50,468 nucleotides of DNA from Sedimentisphaerales bacterium (GTDB lineage Bacteria > Planctomycetota > Phycisphaerae > Sedimentisphaerales > Anaerobacaceae). Position 1 is the stretch's first letter; each line of letters opens with the position of its first letter. Made by a program: the position numbers and the translations under genes. Shown piece after piece: positions 26,446 through 34,659 of the stretch. Location of the stretch: NCBI GenBank assembly GCA_016931715.1, contig JAFGEF010000095.1, positions 1-50,468 on the forward strand, written 5' to 3'. The notes under the pieces are model-generated. The model was given only the letters and a program-made list of their open reading frames with translations. It had not been told where the DNA came from and searched no databases.

Positions 26446-27159
26446 TCATTTGTCACGCCACAAATCGATTGTATGTTCTTCGGTAGCGATATATTCAGAG
26501 TGCCAGTCGAGAAACAGGACATTACCGCCTTTGCTATGCCGCTGGCGAGCTATTCTTCTGCCGTAGATTAATTCCTTGCTGTCCGAACCGGGGAGATGCC
26601 CCGGGTCAAATACATCACATCGTATTAAATCGGCGCTGTCCTTTGATTGAATTATTGGACGCCAATCTCCATCTTCATTATCAGCCATATATATCGTACT
26701 TGAGGGCCTTCTAAATACATCGATTTTAGTAGGACGAGAAACCAGTGAGCCTCGATTATCTGTTCTGCTTGAAAAAGTCCAGTCGTTAATAACATAACAG
26801 ACCGTTTGTTCGGAATTAGGGATTTTATTTAAGCCGCTGCCTGTTCTTGGGAAACTCTTACATTTATAGATAGATACCGTTCTGTAATCACCGGTATTAT
26901 ATTTTTGGCCAAGATAGGGCAGAAATTGTACAAACCATGTAGAGTTGCTTGAACCGGTACCGCGAGGAATATATGAGTCGTTATCTTGGGAATATACAAA
27001 AGCCGCAACGCCGATTTGTTTTAGATTGCTTAAGCATGTAGTAGCTTGTGCCTGTTTTTTGACTTTTTGAAGGGAAGGCATCAGAATAGACAGCAATAAT
27101 GCAATAATAGCGATAACAACAAGAAGTTCAATCAGCGTGAAACCTTTTCTTTGTATCAT
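26446..27159 (-). CDS. Type II secretion-like pseudopilin, planctomycete type
   Basis: This 237-aa protein has the prepilin N-terminal cleavage/methylation motif KGFTLIELLVVIAII (about residues 5-19), with cleavage after Gly and the conserved Glu at +5. It continues into the long hydrophobic helix used for pilus packing. The C-terminal motif RHSKGGNVLFLDWHSEY is a variant of the H-X9-DG motif found in very numerous planctomycete pseudopilins. It is expected at the inner membrane or periplasm after prepilin-peptidase processing; the partner secretion machinery is not in this window. GGAG is 8 bases before the ATG. A decayed partial copy follows it directly. Confidence 0.9.
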   Translation of the reverse strand: MIQRKGFTLIELLVVIAIIALLLSILMPSLQKVKKQAQATTCLSNLKQIGVAAFVYSQDNDSYIPRGTGSSNSTWFVQFLPYLGQKYNTGDYRTVSIYKCKSFPRTGSGLNKIPNSEQTVCYVINDWTFSSRTDNRGSLVSRPTKIDVFRRPSSTIYMADNEDGDWRPIIQSKDSADLIRCDVFDPGHLPGSDSKELIYGRRIARQRHSKGGNVLFLDWHSEYIATEEHTIDLWRDK

Positions 27160-27318
27160 GTCAGCAGCTCCGAAACATCATGGATGCCATATGCTATTCA
27201 AATTTACTTTAATTATAGCGTCCTGAACACAGAAAGCAAGTAAATAATACATCGTTACTGTTCAGATAATATATGTGTGAAAAACCTGCTTTTATTGCTG
27301 ATATTGCTTATTAGACAT

Positions 27319-28116
27319 TCAGAATCTGTACATGATTCCAAGTATAAATGTTTCCAAATAATCTTCTTCGACAATAGGGCTCCTTCTTATCTCATCACCA
27401 AGCCATTCAAAAGACATTATACCCATAACACTTACTCTATCGCTATACATATAATTGAGCCGTATGCCCGCCTTCAGTCCGACGGAATCACCTACATCGT
27501 ACTCTGGACGTCCTGCAACTGCTTCTGAAGCACGAACACCATAATAATAATTATTGAGCCTGCTGCTTCTATAACTAAAACCTATATCAGGAGATAAAGT
27601 TAAAGAAGATATTCTCATAACATTTCTAAAATCGCAGCTATAAAACAATCCGAATTCAAATCCCTTGTGTTCATTCAGAATATCTGCGGCGGCATTGGAA
27701 GTTATTTTTCCTATTGGCAAAGTTTTCGATAAAGAACCGCCCAGTTCCATCGTCCATTTGCGGTCATCCATACCCTGCAGAAAGCGACTGTCATCCTCTT
27801 CATAGCCTTCGAAGCGAATTTTACCGTCAAAATCTAATTCCCATTCCTTATCCTTATACAATAAATAACTCAGCATGGGGCCATAAAGCGTCAATCTTTG
27901 AGTTTTATAGAAAAAAAATGGAAGACCGCGTACTTTGGTATCAATCCCTTTGTATGGATCCTGTGTTATAACCATACCGGCGCCGAGAGAAAACAGGTTC
28001 GACTGCCCCTGATAATCCGGCTTGCTTTCATTTTCTTGCCCGCTTACAGCAGGATTGATTACCATTGTAAAGGCTAAAGACAATAAAATAATTCTTTTAT
28101 TTTTTATGACAATCAT
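27319..28116 (-). CDS. MipA/OmpV-family outer-membrane protein
   Basis: This 265-aa protein has an N-terminal signal peptide (cleavage probably after PAVSG) and amphipathic beta-strand patterning throughout. It ends in Phe (GIMYRF), as outer-membrane barrels do. FSLGAGMVITQDPYKG and the middle GPMLSYLLY and GFEFGLFYSCDF fit the MipA/OmpV family. In proteobacteria, members scaffold murein enzymes or act as porin-like proteins. The specific role here is unknown. The ribosome site is weak. Confidence 0.8.
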   Translation of the reverse strand: MIVIKNKRIILLSLAFTMVINPAVSGQENESKPDYQGQSNLFSLGAGMVITQDPYKGIDTKVRGLPFFFYKTQRLTLYGPMLSYLLYKDKEWELDFDGKIRFEGYEEDDSRFLQGMDDRKWTMELGGSLSKTLPIGKITSNAAADILNEHKGFEFGLFYSCDFRNVMRISSLTLSPDIGFSYRSSRLNNYYYGVRASEAVAGRPEYDVGDSVGLKAGIRLNYMYSDRVSVMGIMSFEWLGDEIRRSPIVEEDYLETFILGIMYRF

Positions 28117-28185
28117 ATAATATCATTTTATAATTCTTTTTTAATGAAGCAATAAAAAAAGCAACTATAAAAAAATGAGGAGCTA

Positions 28186-28656
28186 ATGACTAAACAGCCA
28201 ACATCGAGAACATGTTTTTTATGCGGCCGTGATAATCAGTCAGGCCTGAAAATGGTATGGTATAATAATAACGAACTGAATCAGGTCGAAGCAGATGTCA
28301 CTATCCCTGAACATTTCAACGGATACCCCGGAATTACGCATGGCGGTATAGTCGCCGCGATTTTGGATGAGACAGCAGGCAGAGCCGTAATGCTGGATGG
28401 AGATTTCGAGAATCTGTTCATTACCCTAAGACTTAATGTAACTTATCGAAAACCGACTCCCACAAATAAACCTTTAAAAGCGATCGGCTGGATCGAGCAT
28501 AGTGGCAGGAGAAGCATGAATGTAGCAGCAAAAATGCTGTTGCCTGACGGCACAATTTGCGCAGAATGTCAGGCAGTCGTTATAAGGCCCACCGGTGAAA
28601 TATCAGAAAGCTGGGAGAAGGAAAAAAAATTCTGGCGTGCTGATTCCGCCATCTGA
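28186..28656 (+). CDS. PaaI-type hotdog-fold thioesterase
   Basis: This 156-aa cytoplasmic protein starts with a small Cys pair (CFLCG). The hotdog helix motif is GYPGITHGGIVAAILDETAG (about residues 45-64), where HGG and the acidic residue are the usual thioesterase elements. Strands LRLNVTYRKPTP and ICAECQAVVI follow. The family hydrolyses acyl-CoA thioesters; the substrate is unknown. GAGGAG precedes the ATG. It is divergent from MipA/OmpV. Confidence 0.85.
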   Translation: MTKQPTSRTCFLCGRDNQSGLKMVWYNNNELNQVEADVTIPEHFNGYPGITHGGIVAAILDETAGRAVMLDGDFENLFITLRLNVTYRKPTPTNKPLKAIGWIEHSGRRSMNVAAKMLLPDGTICAECQAVVIRPTGEISESWEKEKKFWRADSAI

Positions 28657-28690
28657 TTATGCAGTTTTATTTATATGATATAAAAAAATT

Positions 28691-29152
28691 TTATTCTTTT
28701 TCTAATTCTTCAAGCCGGCTTTTCAGTTCATTTATGGTTATCTGGTCTTTTTCTATTTTCTTGAGCAAATCCTCTCTTAATCCTCTTTCGTACTGCACAA
28801 GTTTGCGCAATTCATCATTAACAGCCTGTGATTGATTATACCTTTGCTCCCAGTCACCAGGATTAATCGGCTCGGTAAGTTTCTTTTTGTTAGCGTCAAG
28901 ACCAACCTGCAATGCTTCCAATTGCCTCGTAAGATCATCAATCTTTGCCCTAAGAACAGCATTTTCATCCTGAGCTTTAATCGCGGCCTGCTGCATCTGG
29001 TGTGCATGTTCCAGTGCCTGAGCTGCTATTTCCCGATTATCCGTATTGATTTCAATTTCACCGGTCTGTTTTTGTGTCTCTGTTCCACAGCCGGTAAATG
29101 CAAACATGCTGCAAAGTATAATTCCTATCGAAAATATTTTTTTTCTAATCAT
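28691..29152 (-). CDS. Coiled-coil lipoprotein
   Basis: This 153-aa protein has the lipoprotein signal MIRKKIFSIGIILCSMFAF followed by TGC. Residues about 40-150 form a near-continuous coiled coil rich in Glu, Lys and Leu heptads. An envelope spacer or tether role is plausible; no family is named. Confidence 0.7.
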   Translation of the reverse strand: MIRKKIFSIGIILCSMFAFTGCGTETQKQTGEIEINTDNREIAAQALEHAHQMQQAAIKAQDENAVLRAKIDDLTRQLEALQVGLDANKKKLTEPINPGDWEQRYNQSQAVNDELRKLVQYERGLREDLLKKIEKDQITINELKSRLEELEKE

Positions 29153-29176
29153 GTTCTTTCTGTCTTAAATAAAATC

Positions 29177-29395
29177 CTCAAACTGACCGATTTCTTCTTT
29201 GTCATGCTGAACGGAGTGAAGCATCTGGCTATCGAATAAGAAGTTACGAACGATACTTATACAATCTCCTCAGGCCAGATCCTTCGTTTCACTCAGAGCT
29301 TGCCCTGAGCTTGCCGAATGGGATGACAAGTTTCTATATGTTTTTACCATATAAGAATTTATAGTTTTATTGAGCTCAAAATCGGTCAGTTTAAG
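29177..29395. mobile_element. MITE-like element with 17-bp terminal inverted repeats
   Basis: Ends are CTCAAACTGACCGATTT (29177-29193) and AAATCGGTCAGTTTAAG (29379-29395), matching 16 of 17 as inverted repeats. The direct repeat TAAAATC flanks them immediately (29170-29176 and 29396-29402), a probable 7-bp target duplication. Inside, 29200-29229 and 29272-29330 form a second inverted pair built on GAAGCATCTGGC/GGCCAGATCCTTC. No coding frame is present. The end sequence AAACTGACCGATT recurs at 50184-50196, upstream of a transposase-like start. Confidence 0.75.
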
Positions 29396-29470
29396 TAAAA
29401 TCCTTAATTTTCAAAACTAACATATAAAGATTCTATCATAAATACAAACTTTGTCTATTTTATTGAAAAG

Positions 29471-31081
29471 CTATTCCTGTCTGGCATTCATGGGTGTCTT
29501 TTTCATCGCTTTAACTATTTCTCCGACAATATATGAGTTGTCAAAGACTTTTCGCCACTGATTTATTACATCTATAGGTTGTAAGCCATATATTTCCAAA
29601 TGCTTATCACTCGTTATCGTTTTATTAAAAACAGCCCGATCTTTTCCCTCTTTGCCTTTTTCATATATTATAAAATCAGCACTCAAACCATATTCCCGCA
29701 CTGGAGAACCCATCTGCATCTGTCTTTCATATTTCGACCATTTAACAAGCAGTTTATAGCCCTGGTTGTCGAACTGGCGAACACAGTCCATATCCGATTG
29801 CTGAAGATGAAATAAAATGTATCTTTCTATCGAAGGATCCCGCCATTGATAAATTGAAATCGGTCCATTTTCAAAATTTACATATACACGTCTTTTGGGC
29901 GTCCCGATATCGTGACGGTAAAAAATTGCCGGATTTTCTCCAGTAAGATACATTACATCATCCTTGCCCTTCTGGAGATTTTTCAAAAATTGAATAAATG
30001 AATTTTCCAAATGCTTTTTTACGTGATCGTCAAGAAACTTGTCTCTGCCGACATTTACCGCCGGAGCGGCGTTTCCAGGTTCAGGCGGAGTCACCGATGA
30101 GCTGTACGCCAGCAGACAATCATTCTTAATGTCCCAGAGATAAAGATGGAGACACAGATCGTAAGTCGGCAAACTCTGTTTCTGCTTTATAACAGCCCTG
30201 TCCCGCCAGCGATTCTCGATAAACTTTGAAATATTATCTTCTCCGGATTGACCTTCACGGAAGCTGAGAGCGTAACCGATTTGCAGATGTACAACAGCAT
30301 CAGACTTTTCCGGGACAACTTTAATCTCTTTCATTTTTGATATTAGATTCCCGATTTGATTCTCAAATATATAGCCATAATCTTTATCAAAATTAGTCAG
30401 GTCGTATAAATGATAGTACTCGATATATACAGGCCATGGTTCCGGCTGTTCTGATAACAGATTTCGGGCGTTGGCAATGTATCTGCCGGATGGATATATT
30501 CTCATATACTCAAGAATTTTCTGCTTGTCTTTTTGAATATGTGCTTCGTCCCAAATAAGGTCTTCAAGCATATTCTCAGCAAGGGCTGCATACTCTCCGT
30601 CCGGGTAAGCTGCAATAAATTTTATAAACTCATCGATATTTCTCCCTGATGAAACTTTTCGCCAGTTAATTTCCTCAATGCTCTTTTTCGCCTGAAGAAC
30701 ATACTGACTTTCGGGGTATTGTTCCATAAACCGCTCATATTCCTCGATGGAATTTGTCTGGTTTACCTGCATCCATTTCAGGTACAGGATATTTTCATTG
30801 GCTGAATTAACATATAATCCTTCCGGATTGTGCTTCAGATAATTCTGAAAATGTGCGAGAGTCCCGCCCTGCGCAGCTTCTTTCCAGCTTCGCTTGTCAA
30901 AACGTTTTTGAGCCTCAAAAACATGCCAGCCGTCAGGATTGGCTTTGATATATTGCATATAATCGGTCGATTTATCACCCAGTTTGGCCCTGAGCCAGCT
31001 AAACTCATCAGAATCCTGTGCCAGAAAAATTACAAAACCGATACAAACAGCTATGATAATATAGAATAGATATTTCTTCAC
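29471..31081 (-). CDS. Membrane-anchored protein with about five 36-aa helical repeats
   Basis: This about 536-aa protein has a single N-terminal membrane anchor (YLFYIIIAVCIGFVIFLA). Residues about 35-215 contain about five repeats of roughly 36 aa with the pattern F..YP.G.Y...A....W (YMQYIKANPDGWHV, FQNYLKHNPEGLYV, YERFMEQYPESQYV, FIKFIAAYPDGEYA, YMRIYPSGRYI), TPR-like in character. The C-terminal 300 residues are mixed alpha/beta with no recognised family. The GTG at 31081 is preferred because GAGG lies 8 bases upstream; a GTG at 31090 abuts its ribosome site. The repeats suggest a protein-interaction scaffold at the inner membrane. Confidence 0.6.
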   Translation of the reverse strand: MKKYLFYIIIAVCIGFVIFLAQDSDEFSWLRAKLGDKSTDYMQYIKANPDGWHVFEAQKRFDKRSWKEAAQGGTLAHFQNYLKHNPEGLYVNSANENILYLKWMQVNQTNSIEEYERFMEQYPESQYVLQAKKSIEEINWRKVSSGRNIDEFIKFIAAYPDGEYAALAENMLEDLIWDEAHIQKDKQKILEYMRIYPSGRYIANARNLLSEQPEPWPVYIEYYHLYDLTNFDKDYGYIFENQIGNLISKMKEIKVVPEKSDAVVHLQIGYALSFREGQSGEDNISKFIENRWRDRAVIKQKQSLPTYDLCLHLYLWDIKNDCLLAYSSSVTPPEPGNAAPAVNVGRDKFLDDHVKKHLENSFIQFLKNLQKGKDDVMYLTGENPAIFYRHDIGTPKRRVYVNFENGPISIYQWRDPSIERYILFHLQQSDMDCVRQFDNQGYKLLVKWSKYERQMQMGSPVREYGLSADFIIYEKGKEGKDRAVFNKTITSDKHLEIYGLQPIDVINQWRKVFDNSYIVGEIVKAMKKTPMNARQE

Positions 31082-31202
31082 GCCGTTCACCTCTTCTTCG
31101 CAGCTTCAACTAAATCTGAAAAGTATAATTTCCTTATAAACTCCAACTTTTTTTCTTATCTGGAATTCTACCCCGCTTTTGCATGTTGTCAAATAATTTT
31201 TA

Positions 31203-32396
31203 TCAATAGATACCGGGTATAAAATGGTATTTTACCTTTTTGCAATATTCTACATATTCAGGATCTCGCATAAGAAATCTTTCTTCAGTAATGCCGCGAA
31301 GGAAATACAGCGTCCCCCACCCGACAATACCAAAGAAAGTCACTGCACAATATCCCGCATATCCAGACCATGTGAATTGAGGCGCAGCGGTATCAGGAAT
31401 TAAAGCTGGTATATAAGTCAATAACCAGTATATATTTTTAGAGATATAGCCCGGATGACGAACAATCCGGTAAGGTCCCCATTTCACAATACCTCGATTT
31501 GTCAGGTTGCTTGCCCTGGTAAAAAGTGTAAGTGACGCCGATATGAGAACAGCAACGGCAATCATCGCAAGAATACGTAAAATCCATGTTACCGGATGAT
31601 TCAAATCGCCTCTCCAGACAATTGAAAATGGATCATTGAATGAACTGCCGAGAAACGAGACGGTTGCGAAATTAAATGGCGGATAGCACGCCAGACAGAC
31701 AAAAAGATGGAAGGGATTAGTCTCAACATATCGCAGTTTGTTGCCAAGGAGCTTCGAGTCGGCGTGATAACTTATGATATAAGGTAAAGCTTCTATCGTA
31801 AAAGCAATCGTTATGAAAAGCATGTAAATAATGTTGAAATACTCAGCAGTTGATATATTCCATTGAACCAGCCCGATATATCGAAGCTGCTCGATAATAG
31901 GAACAGACCTGTTGAATCCATCAATCGCGCAATTTAAAGACAATGGCCCATAAATCATCTTCACGATAAAAAAGAAAATCGCATGTTTTTCTTCATATGT
32001 CGGTGTCCATGATACTTCTTCTTCCTGTTTTGCAGGCCTGAGCATTTTATGAATCACACGGCTTAAATATCCTGTTATGCGCACAGGATTTGAAATCCAT
32101 AGTGACTTAGGCCTTAAATAAATACAAATTGGAGTGTCAATTATCAGGTATGTGGCTAAAATGTACCAGTAGATTTTAATAGCGGATATGCCGTAAAATT
32201 CTACACCCAACTGCTCTTGAAAATAGGGACTGAAAGTAAAAATCAGCAATACAGAGCCATAAACAACAGCCGCTGATACCAAATGACGCACCGCCTGCTG
32301 TATTGTCGGCGTCGGCAATACTGGATCTAAATAACTGACGTTATATTTTTTTTCCAACACCGGCACTTCAACTTTTTTAAGGTTTCGTCTTCTCAT
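31203..32396 (-). CDS. Polytopic membrane protein with ICMT/PEMT-like methyltransferase tail
   Basis: This 397-aa protein has about 8 transmembrane segments. The C-terminal about 110 residues match the isoprenylcysteine carboxyl methyltransferase / phospholipid methyltransferase-like fold. GPYRIVRHPGYIS contains the conserved RHPgY, and EERFLMRDPEYVEYCKKVKYHFIPGIY carries the conserved EE and the Y-x-x-Y-x-x-x-V pattern. These bind S-adenosylmethionine and methylate a membrane substrate. The N-terminal 250 residues are an extra multi-pass region not found in minimal ICMT proteins. The substrate is unknown. No conserved neighbour helps. Confidence 0.75.
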   Translation of the reverse strand: MRRRNLKKVEVPVLEKKYNVSYLDPVLPTPTIQQAVRHLVSAAVVYGSVLLIFTFSPYFQEQLGVEFYGISAIKIYWYILATYLIIDTPICIYLRPKSLWISNPVRITGYLSRVIHKMLRPAKQEEEVSWTPTYEEKHAIFFFIVKMIYGPLSLNCAIDGFNRSVPIIEQLRYIGLVQWNISTAEYFNIIYMLFITIAFTIEALPYIISYHADSKLLGNKLRYVETNPFHLFVCLACYPPFNFATVSFLGSSFNDPFSIVWRGDLNHPVTWILRILAMIAVAVLISASLTLFTRASNLTNRGIVKWGPYRIVRHPGYISKNIYWLLTYIPALIPDTAAPQFTWSGYAGYCAVTFFGIVGWGTLYFLRGITEERFLMRDPEYVEYCKKVKYHFIPGIY

Positions 32397-32627
32397 ACTA
32401 CCTGCATATCAAACACTGTTTTCAGAATGCCTGAAATATATATTATCGACTCGCTCTATTTATACGGAAAATCTTTTGAAAAAACAACAATTCTTTGCTG
32501 ACTCCCTTAAATTTATGCAGCCATCCATATACTGTGATATTGTAGGACATTCTATGAGACAACTTGTGTTTCTGTCACAATCTGGGGAATATGAGAAATA
32601 GGTAAGGATTCTGCATTTAATTTAACA

Positions 32628-32999
32628 TTATTCTTTGAAACACTCTTGAACGAGTCTATTGATATCTGTTAACAGGTCATCTGGAACTGAACCGACAACA
32701 TCAGAAATCTTTCGCTTATCAACAGTCCAAAATCTGCCGCAGCGAACTGTCGTACTATGAGTCAAGCCTGTTTGTACAAATTGTGGATGTTTATCTGATA
32801 TCTCAACATCATAACTTTGCGGATGATTAACATTTTTACTGCTTGTTGTGAAAGCAACAATAACTTCCGGATATTGTTTGTTAAACTCAGAACTTGAAAC
32901 AACAACAGGAAAACGAGACTTACTTCCCTCTGAATCCGAATACTGAACAAGGGCATGAACAATATGACCTGGAGATGGATACCAGTGTTCCGATGCCAT
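32628..32999 (-). CDS. PemK/MazF-like toxin
   Basis: This 123-aa protein has the PemK/MazF barrel pattern: PGHIVHALVQY near the N-terminus, SRFPVVVSSSEFN as the counterpart of the conserved R-P-vlVvs, then EVIVAFTTSS and the C-terminal helix. Family members are ribonucleases that cut mRNA or tRNA. Its start lies 2 bp after the stop of the upstream gene, so it is translationally coupled, as in toxin-antitoxin pairs. Catalytic residues cannot be confirmed by eye. Confidence 0.8.
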   Translation of the reverse strand: MASEHWYPSPGHIVHALVQYSDSEGSKSRFPVVVSSSEFNKQYPEVIVAFTTSSKNVNHPQSYDVEISDKHPQFVQTGLTHSTTVRCGRFWTVDKRKISDVVGSVPDDLLTDINRLVQECFKE

Positions 33000-33001
33000 C
33001 T

Positions 33002-33373
33002 TTATTCCTCATCCCTTTGTAATGGATCAGACCAATCCTCATTTTCAGGAATATTCAATCCCTCGGCAATTTCCTCCGGACGCGTTGGTCCGATGTCAAA
33101 AGCTAACCAATCAGTCTCATTGATTTTTTGCGCCTCTTTGAGAAATACCGTCCAAGCTTCTTCCACTGTTGAACCATCAGCAATTATACCTATCTCAGGG
33201 GCTGACATTCTTACAAACTTTCCAAACAAACCTGAAATAACACGGATTGTCTTGCTTCTCTCTTGAGGTGCTGTAACATACCGTGATGGCAAATAAAAGC
33301 AGTTAAAATTGTAGTATTGACTTTCTTGCGGATAAGTTATAAATATTTCCTGCATTAGTTCATTTATTGACAT
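33002..33373 (-). CDS. Putative antitoxin partner of the PemK-like toxin
   Basis: This 123-aa, acidic protein (C-terminus PENEDWSDPLQRDEE) lies upstream of and coupled to the PemK-like gene. It does not look like a classical AbrB/MazE, RHH or PHD antitoxin. It has a mid-part with IGIIADGSTVEEAWTVFLKEA and the phrase LAFDIGPTRPEEI. Gene order and the 2-bp spacing suggest an antitoxin. That is inference from context; the protein is otherwise unrecognised. Confidence 0.5.
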   Translation of the reverse strand: MSINELMQEIFITYPQESQYYNFNCFYLPSRYVTAPQERSKTIRVISGLFGKFVRMSAPEIGIIADGSTVEEAWTVFLKEAQKINETDWLAFDIGPTRPEEIAEGLNIPENEDWSDPLQRDEE

Positions 33374-33376
33374 TTA

Positions 33377-33829
33377 TTAACTCTCCTCAGTCTCATCTAT
33401 AGCAGGCATTTTCTGCTGCGGCCCGGCGACTCTAAATTTGCGTTCTCCTACTACTGCTCCTTCACACAAAACCTGTACAATATAATCTCCTGATTTATGG
33501 AAACGAAGCTGCTGCCAACAAATATTTAACTCGATGATCTGTAAGGGATTTTTGAAATCCAGTTCCCCAATCATCCCAGCTATTGGCTCTCCATCTTCCA
33601 AATGTGAAAACCGAATTTCGGTATTGTATTTGCCATGCCCGTTTGTTAATGCAATATACACATGCATTAGAGGATGGATACAAGGAAAAACATTTGAATT
33701 AATAATACTAAAAAGCCCTATTAATGATACTTTCTTTGTTACCTCATCCCTTATTATACTATCACAAATATTGATAGACAAAACAAAAGGTGTAGGTTTA
33801 ATTTTAGTGTTATCGGCCTCTTTTCCCAT
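33377..33829 (-). CDS. DUF6941-like protein heading the toxin operon
   Basis: This 150-aa protein has the pattern VLSINICDSIIRDEVTKKVSLIGLFSII early and HKSGDYIVQVLCEGAVVGERKFRV late, like DUF6941 proteins. They are of unknown function and look like beta-sandwiches. It ends 3 bp before the antitoxin candidate starts, giving a tight three-gene unit. The ATG at 33829 (weak GGA upstream) is preferred over one at 33916, whose extra 29 residues do not resemble the family. Confidence 0.65.
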   Translation of the reverse strand: MGKEADNTKIKPTPFVLSINICDSIIRDEVTKKVSLIGLFSIINSNVFPCIHPLMHVYIALTNGHGKYNTEIRFSHLEDGEPIAGMIGELDFKNPLQIIELNICWQQLRFHKSGDYIVQVLCEGAVVGERKFRVAGPQQKMPAIDETEES

Positions 33830-33996
33830 ATTTTCCAGCAAATTTCGTTCTCTTTCAATTACTGACAGCCTAATAATGTAAAGTATATCAAAATATATCG
33901 TCCAAATCAAACCCAAATTTCATATCCAAATAAAATCCTGAAAATATTTCCTACTAATAGGAAATATAGTCTATTAAAAATGATAGCTAAATTTCA

Positions 33997-34569
33997 TCAT
34001 TTCATTTCTGCTACAATCTGTCTGGTTTGTGGTGATTGGTCTGCGTGGGCTTGCTTGAAGGCCGCTGCGGAAGCTTTGTTCTGCTTCTTGAAAAGCTCAT
34101 TGCCGGAAATGATTTCCTTCAAAGCCTGTGTCTTGGTTTTTGCATTTCTTAAAAAACGAGCAGCCTGCGTGCCATATACGCCGCCAAGCAAAGCAAATAC
34201 CCCTATCCCCAAATCAATGGCAGAATCAGCAACCTGCCATTCATCAGGCCGCTCGGAACCTTCCTGAGTCGCAGTTGCGGCGAGTTCGAAATTCGATTCA
34301 GCTAAAATATCTTCCACTGAATCTGCCGGCGGAAACTCATCAGGCAGGCCGAAGTAAGAAACAAACGCCCTGCTCTGCTGTTCTCCAAGCCGGGTAAGAG
34401 CCTGCATTTCTCCGGAAGTTCCTTCAGTTCTTGCAGCCTCTGTTGTCACTGCCATAGTCCTGTTATGCAGCCAGGCGTTTTGTTTTTGAATCTCGCCTGG
34501 AGCAAACCTCAACGACTCGCATCCTGACGCAAAAAGAAACACACTTACTGTTAAAATAATTTTTTTCAT
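33997..34569 (-). CDS. Lipoprotein of unknown function next to the phage module
   Basis: This 190-aa protein begins MKKIILTVSVFLFASGC, a good lipobox signal. The mature part is Ala/Glu-rich and mainly helical, with a hydrophobic Gly/Ala segment (about residues 118-135, AIDLGIGVFALLGGVYG) that could insert in a membrane. GGGAG precedes the ATG. It may belong with the phage module 1.2 kb away (for example an envelope-interacting component), but a radical SAM gene on the other strand lies between. No family is recognised. Confidence 0.65.
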   Translation of the reverse strand: MKKIILTVSVFLFASGCESLRFAPGEIQKQNAWLHNRTMAVTTEAARTEGTSGEMQALTRLGEQQSRAFVSYFGLPDEFPPADSVEDILAESNFELAATATQEGSERPDEWQVADSAIDLGIGVFALLGGVYGTQAARFLRNAKTKTQALKEIISGNELFKKQNKASAAAFKQAHADQSPQTRQIVAEMK

Positions 34570-34659
34570 TCTGTTCTCCCTTCTTGTAAATAAACTTCAT
34601 TCATGTTAATATAAAATAGTTTTCCGATACTATTTTTCTTTGTTTGAGCAAATCTGTTT

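Noticed and set aside
26253..26522. 89-aa ORF as an independent gene
   Set aside because: Its first 30 residues are an out-of-frame reading of the neighbouring pseudopilin and it lacks a prepilin signal.
27277..27528. Small plus-strand ORF
   Set aside because: It overlaps the end of the MipA/OmpV gene and has no coding support.
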